The notes under the pieces are model-generated. The model made no database searches. It worked only from the letters and a program-made list of their open reading frames with translations, and was not told the origin of the DNA. A DNA stretch of 64,000 bases from positions 62,001-126,000 of the forward strand of contig NZ_JAHUWH010000001.1 of the NCBI RefSeq assembly GCF_019219095.1. The letters are read 5' to 3'. A program made the translations under genes and the position numbers. The DNA is from Acidovorax sp. sic0104. Its GTDB lineage: Bacteria; Pseudomonadota; Gammaproteobacteria; Burkholderiales; Burkholderiaceae_C. This document shows positions 1-7,919 of the stretch, one piece after another (positions within the stretch are counted from its first letter, which is position 1; each line of letters starts with the position of its first letter).

Positions 1-948
1 GGGGGAGTCCCTCAGCTCGCCGCAGTGCTGGGCCACATGGTCCCGCCAGGCGGGCTGGTCCAGCAGTTCGAGCGCGGCTTCGAGCGCCCGGGACACGCGG
101 GGCCCGCGCTGGGTCATGAAGCCGATGGGCGTGCGCACATCGGGCGCCACCAGGGGCAGGGCCTCCAGACCGCGTTCACTGCGCGCGGCGGCCACCATGG
201 CGCCCGGCAGCACGCTGCACACCTCGCCCGACAGCACGGACAGCACCAGGGTCAGCACCGAGTTGGTCTCGATGGCGGGCGGCACGGGTTCGCCCGCCTC
301 GCGGAACGCCTCGTCGATGATGAAGCGGTTGTGCATGTCGGGGGTGAGCAGGCACAGCGGCAGCCGCGCCGCGTCCTTCCAGCGCATGGGCGCGCCGATG
401 CGCAGGCGGTCCGGGCCGGGCGTGCGGGCACGGCGCAGCAGGTAGTAGTGTTCGTTGCACTGCGGCCACGAGCGCAGGTTCACGCGCTTGGCCTGCATGC
501 GCTCGCTGTAGCCCACGGCCAGGTCCAGCGACAGGTCTTCGAGCCGCTGTTCGAGCTCCTGCGAACTCATCGACAGCACCACGGGCAGGATGCCCGGGTG
601 CCGCGCCTGCAGCATGGCCGCAAAGCGCGAGAGGATGGGCACCGCCGTGGGCGTGGACGCCATGCGCAGGCGGCCCTGCGGCGCGGCCTCCGTGCTGCGC
701 AGCTCCTGGCGCAGCACCTCGTTGTCGCGCAGCATGCGCTGCGCCGTGGCCAGCACGGCCTCGCCCTCGTGGGTCAGGCCCGAATAACTGCGCGCGCGCT
801 GCACGATGACGACCCCGAACTCCTCCTCCAGCGCGCGCAGCGCGTTCGACAGCGCCGGCTGCGTGATGTGGCAGGCCTGCGCCGCCCGGCCGAAGTGCCG
901 GTGCTCGTGCAGGGCAACCAGGTAGCGCAGGGAGGCGAGCAGGTTCAT
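1..948 (-). CDS. LysR-family transcriptional regulator (3' end cut by window edge)
   Basis: The reverse strand reads open from an ATG at 948 to the window edge (316 codons, no stop). The product starts MNLLASLRYLVALHEHRHF and carries a classic LysR winged helix-turn-helix in residues 1-60 (FGRAAQACHITQPALSNALR, then a wing ending GLTHEGE). An effector-binding domain follows from about residue 90. LysR proteins are usually near 300 residues, so almost the whole gene is present. These proteins are DNA-binding regulators that respond to a small ligand and often control a divergent neighbour. The divergent side here lies in the gap before apbC, which is co-oriented, so no target can be named. Family is certain; ligand unknown. 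Confidence 0.9.
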   Translation of the reverse strand, partial: MNLLASLRYLVALHEHRHFGRAAQACHITQPALSNALRALEEEFGVVIVQRARSYSGLTHEGEAVLATAQRMLRDNEVLRQELRSTEAAPQGRLRMASTPTAVPILSRFAAMLQARHPGILPVVLSMSSQELEQRLEDLSLDLAVGYSERMQAKRVNLRSWPQCNEHYYLLRRARTPGPDRLRIGAPMRWKDAARLPLCLLTPDMHNRFIIDEAFREAGEPVPPAIETNSVLTLVLSVLSGEVCSVLPGAMVAAARSERGLEALPLVAPDVRTPIGFMTQRGPRVSRALEAALELLDQPAWRDHVAQHCGELRDSP

Positions 949-1053
949 GCGGTCATGCTCCGCCTTTGCACAAAGCGCGGCGGCAGACCACGCGCCGGGC
1001 AAGTTGTGCAAGCACCGCTTGCACCAAGGTCCTGCTCATGGATCATTCCGCCC

Positions 1054-1109
1054 TTTTTGGCCTCCAGCGCTTCACCGGCAAGCGCCAGCAGCTACCATAT
1101 TAATAGCAA
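1054..1109 (+). repeat. Dispersed ~58 bp repeat, copy A
   Basis: The segment begins TTTTTGGCCTCCAGCGCTTC, continues with CAAGCGCCAGCAGCTAC and ends AATAGCAAA. It matches the other copies listed here (12062, 25930, 37063, 37456, 51688, 62682). It lies between the 3' end of apbC and the start of the LysR gene. The inverted core AGCGCTT/AAGCGC could form a small hairpin in RNA. Confidence 0.75.
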
Positions 1110-1115
1110 AATCCG

Positions 1116-2207
1116 TCAGGTGTTCTTGCTGACCGAGATCGTCGGGAACTTGTTCGAGAAGTCCTTGGCTTGCTGGGCGATCTTCACCGCCACGTCGCGG
1201 GCCACCTTCTTGTAGATCTGGGCCACGTCTCCGTCGGGGTCGGCCACCACCGTGGGCTTGCCGCTGTCTGCCTGCAGGCGGATGCTCATGTCCAGCGGCA
1301 GCGCGCCCAGGTAATCCATGCCGTACTCGGCCGCCATCTTCTTGCCGCCGTCGGCGCCGAAGATGTGCTCCACATGGCCGCAGTGGCTGCACACGTGGGC
1401 GGCCATGTTCTCGACGATGCCCAGGATGGGCACGCCCACCTTCTCGAACATCTTGATGCCCTTCTTGGCGTCGAGCAGGGCGATGTCCTGCGGCGTGGTG
1501 ACGATCACCGCACCCGTCATGGGCACGCGCTGCGACAGCGTGAGCTGGATGTCGCCGGTGCCGGGCGGCATGTCGATGATGAGGTAGTCGAGGTCTTTCC
1601 AGTTGGTCTGGCGCAGCAGCTGCTCCAGTGCCTGCGTGGCCATGGGGCCGCGCCAGATCATGGCGTCGTCCTGGTCCACCAGGAAGCCGATGGACATGAC
1701 CTGCACGCCGTAGTTCTCCAGCGGCTCCATGGTCTTGCCGTCCTCGCTTTCGGGGCGGCGGTTGATGCCCAGCATCATGGGCTGGCTGGGGCCGTAGATG
1801 TCGGCATCGAGCACGCCCACGCTCGCGCCCTCGGCGGCCAGCGCCAGGGCCAGGTTGGCGGCCGTGGTGCTCTTGCCCACGCCGCCCTTGCCCGAAGCCA
1901 CCGCGATGATGTTCTTGACCTGGGGCAGGAGCTGCACGCCGCGCTGCACGGCATGGGCGATGACCTTGGTGGTGATGTTGACCGAGACGTTGTCGACACC
2001 GGCCACGCCCTTGGCGGCGGCCACCAGGCTGCGGCGCAGCTCCGGCACCAGGCTCTTGGCGGGGTAGCCCAGCTCCACGTCGAAAGCGACGTCGCCACCG
2101 GTGATCTGCACGTTGCGCACGGCGCGGGTGCTGACGAAGTCCTTGCCCGTGTGGGGGTCCAGAACGCTGGAAAGAGCGGCCATGAGGCCCTGTTCGGTGA
2201 CTGCCAT
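1116..2207 (-). CDS. apbC: Iron-sulfur cluster carrier protein ApbC/Mrp
   Basis: A 363-residue P-loop ATPase that binds and passes on Fe-S clusters in the cytoplasm. The first ~85 residues form a MIP18/DUF59 domain. The deviant Walker A motif GKGGVGKS lies at about residues 106-113, followed by switch motifs (LDADIYGPSQP, DMPPGTGD). A CxxC (VCSHCGH) near residue 270 fits the cluster-binding pair of the Mrp family. The start is supported by AGGAG eight bases upstream of the ATG. It sits back-to-back with the gene at 2331 and is followed by repeat copy A. The length is normal for the bacterial family with an N-terminal MIP18 domain. Confidence is high from the motifs. Confidence 0.95.
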   Translation of the reverse strand: MAVTEQGLMAALSSVLDPHTGKDFVSTRAVRNVQITGGDVAFDVELGYPAKSLVPELRRSLVAAAKGVAGVDNVSVNITTKVIAHAVQRGVQLLPQVKNIIAVASGKGGVGKSTTAANLALALAAEGASVGVLDADIYGPSQPMMLGINRRPESEDGKTMEPLENYGVQVMSIGFLVDQDDAMIWRGPMATQALEQLLRQTNWKDLDYLIIDMPPGTGDIQLTLSQRVPMTGAVIVTTPQDIALLDAKKGIKMFEKVGVPILGIVENMAAHVCSHCGHVEHIFGADGGKKMAAEYGMDYLGALPLDMSIRLQADSGKPTVVADPDGDVAQIYKKVARDVAVKIAQQAKDFSNKFPTISVSKNT

Positions 2208-2330
2208 TCAATTAACTCCTGTGGGCGGGTAGTCTATTCCGAAGGGGCCGGCCCCTGCGGCTGAAGGACAATGCGCGCCTGCCGCGCCCCGGCGCACCGA
2301 ACCCACCGAGAAGAGAGAGAAGGTTTCCCC

Positions 2331-2909
2331 GTGAAATTCAAGATGGCCGAAAAGTCCCTGTTTGCCATGCTGCTGCGCTCGCCCTGGTGGGTCAGCTTCC
2401 TGGTGGTCGGCCTCATCGTGCTGGCAGCCGGCGCCCTGCTGCCCAAGGAATACTTCGTTGTCGGCGCGCTGGCCGGCTTCCCCATCTTCGTGGTGGGCTG
2501 CATCGCTGCCTGGAAGCAGTTGCGCGCGCCCAACCCGGCCCGGGTCGCCGAAATGCTCGACGCCGTGGCCACCATGCCGTGGCGCACCTTTGCCGACACC
2601 CTGGCGGCCGCCTGGACGCGCGAGGGCTACGCGGTGGAGCGCCTGCCCGGCAATGGCGCCGCCGACCTCAGCCTGGCCCAGGGCGGGCGGACCACCCTGG
2701 TCTGCGCCCGCCGCTGGAAGGCCGCCACCCACGGCGTGGAGCCGCTGCGCGAGCTGCACACCGCCATGCAGGCCTGGGAGTCGCAAGGCGGCGTCTACGT
2801 GGCCACGCATGGGCAACTGAGCGACAACGCCCGCATCTTCGCGCGCGACCATGGCATCGTGGTGCTGCAGGGCGACGCCGTGGCGGTGCTGCTGCTCAAG
2901 CAGCGCTGA
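2331..2909 (+). CDS. Membrane-anchored Mrr-like restriction endonuclease-fold protein
   Basis: A 192-residue product. I chose the GTG at 2331 because it follows a purine-rich GAGAGAGAAGG Shine-Dalgarno region; an in-frame ATG lies further up at 2271. Two hydrophobic helices occupy roughly residues 15-60 with a short loop. The C-terminal ~125 residues resemble the Mrr_cat fold (GYAVERLPGNGAADLSL, then TLVCARRWK and GGVYVATHGQLSDNA). In active Mrr-type enzymes the core strand reads close to QCKRW; here the corresponding stretch is CARRW, so the catalytic lysine appears replaced by arginine. The protein may therefore not cut DNA. It is a single gene without methyltransferase or specificity partners. 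The function is unknown. Confidence 0.65.
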   Translation: MKFKMAEKSLFAMLLRSPWWVSFLVVGLIVLAAGALLPKEYFVVGALAGFPIFVVGCIAAWKQLRAPNPARVAEMLDAVATMPWRTFADTLAAAWTREGYAVERLPGNGAADLSLAQGGRTTLVCARRWKAATHGVEPLRELHTAMQAWESQGGVYVATHGQLSDNARIFARDHGIVVLQGDAVAVLLLKQR

Positions 2910-3037
2910 CCCCCGCGCGCACGCCGCCTCTGCCCGCGTGTGGTGCCGTGGCCCCAGGCGCCCTCCATGCGGGTTTACCCAGATGAAGCGGCTGATCGGG
3001 CACCCCACACTTGGCGCACCACCCTGCCCCATTGACG

Positions 3038-4315
3038 ATGCCGCCGACCCATCCCCCTACAGCGCCCGAAAGCCCCTCACCCGCCTCCCACCCGCCCGTG
3101 CGCCCCACCGGCCTGCTGCTGACCGGCGGCGGCGCCCGCGCTGCCTACCAGGTGGGTGTGCTCGAAGCCATCGCGGACCTGCGCAACGCCTGCGGCGCGG
3201 GCGACGAGCCCAACCCCTTTCCCATCATCACCGGCACTTCGGCCGGCGCCATCAACGCCGCCGCACTGGCCTGCGGGGCTGACCATTTCGACCGGGCCGT
3301 GCGCCGCATCGCCCGGGTGTGGCGCCAGTTCCACGCGGGCCAGGTGTACGGCGCAGATTCGCTGTCGGTGATGCGCAGCGGGGCGCGCTGGCTCACGCTG
3401 CTGTCCATGGGCTGGGCGCTGGCGCGCTGGCGGCGCATGCGGCCGCGCTCGCTGCTGGACAACTCGCCGCTGGAAAAACTGCTGGTCAAGATGGTGCCGC
3501 TGGTGCGCCTGCCCCGGCTCATCCGCAAGGGCCACCTCACGGCGCTGGCGGTGACGGCATCGAGCTACAGCTCGGGCGAGCACGTGACCTTCTTCGAGTC
3601 CAACGCGCCAGTGCAACCGTGGGTGCGCTCGCAGCGCAAGGCGGCGCGCGACCGCATCACGCACGAGCACCTGCTCGCGTCCTCGGCCATCCCGTTCATC
3701 TTTCCGGCCAAGGGAATCACCATCGACGACCACACCGAGTACTTCGGCGACGGCTCCATGCGGCAGTCGGCACCGATCGCGCCGGCCATCCACCTGGGGG
3801 CCGAGCGCATCCTGGTGATCGGCGCGGGCCGCATGCACGAGCCCAAGGGCGATACCGCCGCCAACCCCACGGCCAACTACCCCTCGCTCGCGCAGATCGC
3901 GGGGCATGCGCTGTCCAACATCTTCCTCGATGCGCTGGCCGTGGACGTGGAGCGCGTGCAGCGCGTCAACCAGACGCTGTCGCTCATCCCCGAGGAAGTG
4001 CGCACGAAAAGCGCCTTGCGCCCCATCGAGCTGCTGGTCATCGCGCCGTCGCAGCGGCTCGATGCCGTGGCCGCGCGCCACGTGGGCGACCTGCCCGGCC
4101 CGGTGCGCACCATGCTGGCAGCCCTGGGTGTCACATCCAACATGGCCGACGTGCGCGGCGCGGCGCTGGCCAGCTACCTGCTCTTCGAAGCCAGCTACAC
4201 ACAGGAGCTGATGGCACTGGGCCGGGCCGACACGCTGGCCATGCGCGCCGAGGTGTGCCGGTTCTTCGGCTGGACGGACACCGGCGCCGAAGTGCAGACA
4301 AAGCACCATGCCTGA
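3038..4315 (+). CDS. Patatin-like phospholipase family protein
   Basis: A 425-residue patatin-domain acyl hydrolase. The glycine-rich oxyanion loop GGGARAAYQVG lies at about residues 30-40, the nucleophile elbow GTSAGA puts the catalytic serine near residue 68, and FGDGSMRQ near residue 235 supplies the aspartate of the Ser-Asp dyad. The family cleaves acyl chains from membrane lipids. No signal peptide is seen; the N-terminus is a proline-rich tail. I used the ATG at 3038; a TTG nine codons upstream is also open. It is convergent with the next gene, and a REP-like palindrome fills the gap. Substrate unknown. Confidence 0.88.
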   Translation: MPPTHPPTAPESPSPASHPPVRPTGLLLTGGGARAAYQVGVLEAIADLRNACGAGDEPNPFPIITGTSAGAINAAALACGADHFDRAVRRIARVWRQFHAGQVYGADSLSVMRSGARWLTLLSMGWALARWRRMRPRSLLDNSPLEKLLVKMVPLVRLPRLIRKGHLTALAVTASSYSSGEHVTFFESNAPVQPWVRSQRKAARDRITHEHLLASSAIPFIFPAKGITIDDHTEYFGDGSMRQSAPIAPAIHLGAERILVIGAGRMHEPKGDTAANPTANYPSLAQIAGHALSNIFLDALAVDVERVQRVNQTLSLIPEEVRTKSALRPIELLVIAPSQRLDAVAARHVGDLPGPVRTMLAALGVTSNMADVRGAALASYLLFEASYTQELMALGRADTLAMRAEVCRFFGWTDTGAEVQTKHHA

Positions 4316-4345
4316 CACCCCACTGCCTTCAAGAAAAGACAAGAC

Positions 4346-4404
4346 CGTTCACGCCGGGCTTGTCGAAGCGCCGCGCGAGGCTTCGATTGGCTCAGCCCGA
4401 ACGG
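4346..4404. repeat. REP-like palindromic repeat, copy 1
   Basis: An imperfect palindrome of about 59 bp running from GTTCACGCCGGGCTTGTCG through CGCCGCGCGAGG to CTCAGCCCGAACGG. Its arms pair, and a second copy lies at 16153. It occupies the gap between two convergent genes, where it could act as a transcript-end hairpin for both. Confidence 0.75.
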
Positions 4405-4455
4405 TTGGGGGTGTTGGATGATCGAACGAGAGCCCGCACGAGGCGCGGTCGCACG

Positions 4456-5625
4456 CTACTTCTGCTGCAGCACGTCCTTGGGCAGCCAGCCCAGCCCGTG
4501 TGCGTGCAGGCTTTGCACATACAGCCGGTCGGCCGTCTCGGTGATGGCCGTGGTCTCGGGGTAGGCGCCCGACGGGTCCTGCAGGTCGGCCACGACCTTG
4601 CCGTCGTCGTTGAACGCGATCACGTGGCCGTAGGGCTGGGGAATGGGCCAGAGCGCGCGCGGCAGGCGCAGGGTCAGGCTGCGCAGCCAGGGCTTGCCGG
4701 CCATGTTGTCGATGGCGGCGCCGCGCGGCTTGGCAAAGCCCAGCCAGATGCGGCCGTCCATGCCGCGCATCAGGTTGTCGGGGTAGCCGGGCAGGTTGTC
4801 CAGCAGCACGCGGGCCTGGGCTGCCGGCTGGCTGCCGACGGGGGCCTTGACCTTGACGTCGGCCTCGCTGATGTCCAGCTCGTTCGCGTCCACCGCGATC
4901 TTCCACACCCGGTACTTGCCGGTCTCGTTCACGAACAGGCTTTTTTCGTCCTGGCTCAGCGCCACGCCGTTGGCAAAGCTGATGCCCCGGGCCACCACGC
5001 GCGTGCTGCGGGTGGCGGGGTCGTATTCGAGCACGCGGCCGGTGCTGGCCTGCTCCAGGATGTCGAGCACGCTGGCCTCGAAGGTGCCGCCCCATTCCTT
5101 GGGCGCGAAGCGGGTGGAGGCGTCGCTCAGGTACATCTTTCCGGTTTTGGCCACCACCACGCCGTCGGCGTAGCGGATGGGGTCATTGCCGACCTTGTCG
5201 GCCAGCACGGTGACCTTGCCGTCGGGCGCGATCGACAACAGCCCCTTGACCGCGTCGGCCGCAATCAGGTTTCCCGCTGCGTCGAAGTCAAAACCCAGCA
5301 CCCGCCCGCCGGTGTTGGCAAACACCTCCTGGCCCGATCCGTCGGGGTTCATGCGCAGGATGTTGCCGCTCAGTACCGTGGTGTAGAGCTTGCCGTCCTT
5401 GCCCAGCGCGATGTGCTCGGGGCCGACTTCGCCCTTGAGGTCGATCATCCGCAGCCCCGCCAGGCGCTGGTTGGGCGCGTGGACGCCCTGGTAGCCCGGC
5501 GCGGCCGGGGCCGTCCACGCCACCGGCCGGATGGGCACGGGCCACCATGCCAGATAGGCCGCCGCTGCCAGCGCCACGGCGCCCACGCTCCACCCCAGAC
5601 GCTTCAACAGCTTTCCCTTTGCCAT
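4456..5625 (-). CDS. SMP-30/gluconolactonase/LRE-like beta-propeller protein
   Basis: A 389-residue protein with an N-terminal membrane anchor or uncleaved signal (residues ~8-28, KRLGWSVGAVALAAAAYLAW). A six-bladed propeller of the SMP-30/strictosidine-synthase type follows. Repeated blade motifs such as GPEHIALGKDGKLYTT, GFDFDAAGNLIAAD, YADGVVVAKTGKMYLSD and SFANGVALSQDEKSLFVNET are typical of the group, as is the C-terminal YPETTAITETADRLYVQSL. Members hydrolyse lactones or related esters, usually with a bound divalent metal. The location suggests an inner-membrane-anchored periplasmic enzyme. No pathway neighbours are adjacent, so the substrate cannot be assigned. Confidence 0.82.
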   Translation of the reverse strand: MAKGKLLKRLGWSVGAVALAAAAYLAWWPVPIRPVAWTAPAAPGYQGVHAPNQRLAGLRMIDLKGEVGPEHIALGKDGKLYTTVLSGNILRMNPDGSGQEVFANTGGRVLGFDFDAAGNLIAADAVKGLLSIAPDGKVTVLADKVGNDPIRYADGVVVAKTGKMYLSDASTRFAPKEWGGTFEASVLDILEQASTGRVLEYDPATRSTRVVARGISFANGVALSQDEKSLFVNETGKYRVWKIAVDANELDISEADVKVKAPVGSQPAAQARVLLDNLPGYPDNLMRGMDGRIWLGFAKPRGAAIDNMAGKPWLRSLTLRLPRALWPIPQPYGHVIAFNDDGKVVADLQDPSGAYPETTAITETADRLYVQSLHAHGLGWLPKDVLQQK

Positions 5626-5752
5626 GGCCTGCCCTTGTCGTTGTGAGTGCCCGGCATTGTGGGCCCTGGCGACCGGGAACTGGCGGCAGGCGCCGCAGCA
5701 CGCACCGGGCAGCGCCTAAAATCACGGGTTCCGCCCGAGAAAGCCGCTTTTC

Positions 5753-7846
5753 ATGACGTCATCCGCCCGCAAGATCTTCGCCACCACCGCCCTGCCGTAT
5801 GCCAACGGCAACTTCCACATCGGCCACATCATGGAATACATCCAGGCCGACACCTGGGTGCGTGCGCAGCGGATGCAGGGCAACGCGGTCAACTTCGTGG
5901 GTGCGGACGACGCCCACGGCGCCCCTATCATGATCGCGGCCGAAAAAGCCGGCAAGACGCCCCAGCAGTTCGTGGCCGACATCGCCGCCGGCCGCAAGCA
6001 GTACCTCGATGGCTTTCACATCGCCTTCGACAACTGGAGCAACACCGACAGCCCCGCCAACCACGCGCTATCGAAGCAGATCTACCTGGACCTCAAGAAG
6101 GCCGGGTTCATCGAGACCCGCACCATCGAGCAGTTCTTCGACCCGGAGAAGAACATGTTCCTGCCCGACCGCTTCATCAAGGGCGAATGCCCACGCTGCC
6201 ACGCCAAGGACCAGTACGGCGACAACTGCGAGGTGTGCAGCTCCGTCTACGCGCCCACCGACCTGATCAACCCGTTCTCGGCCCTGTCGGGCGCCAAGCC
6301 CGTGCTCAAGACGTCGGAGCACTTCTTCTTCAAGCTGTCCGACCCGCGCGCCGTGGAGTTCCTGACCACCTGGACGCAGGACGGCGTGCACGTGCAGCCC
6401 GAGGTGGCCGCCAAGATCAAGGAATGGTTCGGCGTGCGCACCAACCCCGACGGCACGACCAGCGAGGGCCTGGACGACTGGGACATCTCGCGCGACGCGC
6501 CCTACTTCGGCATCGAGATCCCCGACGCGCCGGGCAAGTACTTCTACGTGTGGCTGGACGCCCCGGTGGGCTACCTGGCGTCGCTGAAAGAACTGCTGGA
6601 GCGGCGCGGCGAGGACTTCGACGCCTACGTGGCCGACCCGGCCGTCGAGCAGTACCACTTCATCGGTAAGGACATCATCACCTTCCACACACTGTTCTGG
6701 CCCGCCATGCTGAAGTTCAGCGGCCGCAAGACGCCGACCAAGATCTGCGTGCACGGTTTCATGACCGTGAACAACGGCGAGAAGATGAGCAAGAGCCGCG
6801 GCACGGGCCTGGACCCGCTCAAGTACCTGGCGCTCAAGATGAACCCCGAGTGGCTGCGCTACTACCTGGGCGCCAAGCTCAACGGCCGCAATGAAGACAT
6901 CGACTTCAACCCCGATGACTTCATGGCCCGCGTGAACTCGGACCTCATCGGCAAGTACGTGAACATCGCCTCGCGCGCGGCGGGCTTCATCGCCAAGCGC
7001 TTTGGCGGCCAGCTGGGCGCGATCAGCGAAGACGGCCAGGCCCTGCTGGCCCAGCTGCGCGATGCGCAGCACGGCATGGTGGCCGCCTACGAAGCCCGCG
7101 ACACGGCCCGCGCCGCGCGCGAGATCATGCAGCTGTGCGACCGCGTGAACAGCTATGTGGACGCCAACAAGCCCTGGGAGCTGGCCAAGAAGGACGGCAT
7201 GGACGCGCGCCTGCAGGACGTGTGCACCACCTGCATCGAAGCCTTCCGCCTGCTGACCGTCTACTTGAAGCCCATGCTGCCGGCCGTGGCCGCCCAGGTG
7301 GAAGCCTTCCTGAACGTGCAGCCGCTGCAGTTTGCCGACGCCGCGCAACTGCTGGGCGCGGGCCACGGCATCGGCCAGTACCAGCACCTGATGCAGCGCG
7401 TGGCGCCCGAGCAATTGGAAGCGCTTTTTGAGGCGCCAACGCCCGCTGCGCCTGCGCAAGCTGCTACTGAAACCGTAGCACCCCCCGGCGGCGAGGAACT
7501 GGCGCCCACCATCGGCATCGACGACTTCACCAAGATCGACCTGCGCATCGCGCTGATCGTGAACTGCGAGCCCGTGGAGGGATCGACCAAGCTGCTGCGC
7601 CTGACGCTGGATGTGGGTGAAGGAAAGACCCGCAACGTGTTCAGCGGCATCGCCAGCGCCTACCAGCCCGCCGACCTGATCGGCAAGCACACCGTGATGG
7701 TGGCCAACCTGGCACCGCGCAAGATGAAGTTCGGCGTCTCGGAAGGCATGGTGCTGGCCGCCAGCCACGGCGACGAGAAGGCGAACCCCGGCATCTACGT
7801 GCTCAACCCCTGGCCTGGCGCCACGCCGGGCATGCGGGTTCGGTAA
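5753..7846 (+). CDS. metG: Methionine--tRNA ligase
   Basis: The 697-residue product charges tRNA-Met. The HIGH-type motif ([12 protein letters not shown]) is at the N-terminus. A zinc knuckle with CPRC and CEVC lies near residues 145-162, and the KMSKS loop (GEKMSKSRG) near residue 342. A C-terminal EMAP/tRNA-binding domain starts at about residue 585 ([22 protein letters not shown]), so this is the long dimeric form. The Ala/Pro linker before that domain contains sequence resembling the dispersed repeat (7427-7480). It faces away from the SMP-30-like gene. Essential and unmistakable. Confidence 0.98.
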   Translation: MTSSARKIFATTALPYANGNFHIGHIMEYIQADTWVRAQRMQGNAVNFVGADDAHGAPIMIAAEKAGKTPQQFVADIAAGRKQYLDGFHIAFDNWSNTDSPANHALSKQIYLDLKKAGFIETRTIEQFFDPEKNMFLPDRFIKGECPRCHAKDQYGDNCEVCSSVYAPTDLINPFSALSGAKPVLKTSEHFFFKLSDPRAVEFLTTWTQDGVHVQPEVAAKIKEWFGVRTNPDGTTSEGLDDWDISRDAPYFGIEIPDAPGKYFYVWLDAPVGYLASLKELLERRGEDFDAYVADPAVEQYHFIGKDIITFHTLFWPAMLKFSGRKTPTKICVHGFMTVNNGEKMSKSRGTGLDPLKYLALKMNPEWLRYYLGAKLNGRNEDIDFNPDDFMARVNSDLIGKYVNIASRAAGFIAKRFGGQLGAISEDGQALLAQLRDAQHGMVAAYEARDTARAAREIMQLCDRVNSYVDANKPWELAKKDGMDARLQDVCTTCIEAFRLLTVYLKPMLPAVAAQVEAFLNVQPLQFADAAQLLGAGHGIGQYQHLMQRVAPEQLEALFEAPTPAAPAQAATETVAPPGGEELAPTIGIDDFTKIDLRIALIVNCEPVEGSTKLLRLTLDVGEGKTRNVFSGIASAYQPADLIGKHTVMVANLAPRKMKFGVSEGMVLAASHGDEKANPGIYVLNPWPGATPGMRVR
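7427..7480 (+). repeat. Probable repeat copy H inside metG linker
   Basis: GAAGCGCTTTTTGAGGC followed by GCGCAAGCTGCTACTGAAA and CGTAGCA follows the order of the dispersed repeat (AGCGCTT, spacer, GCAAGC, GCTACT, A-rich, GTAGCA). It is in frame and encodes the Ala/Pro-rich linker between the catalytic part and the tRNA-binding domain. The match is weaker than for the other copies. Confidence 0.45.
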
Positions 7847-7919
7847 ACGAGGCAAGGCTGATCACACGCGCTGCAGGGGGGCCTGGCGCCCGCCCGCAGC
7901 GCCTCCCGGCCAGCCCCAT

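Noticed and set aside
25-1215. A 396-codon plus-strand frame
   Set aside because: It is opposite the LysR gene and apbC end; the LysR frame has clear motifs.
3319-5646. A 775-codon plus-strand frame across two genes
   Set aside because: It runs out of frame through patatin and antisense to the SMP-30-like gene; no domain.
6068-7855. A 595-codon frame opposite metG
   Set aside because: Shadow of metG; His/Gly/Arg/Val-rich translation with no motifs.
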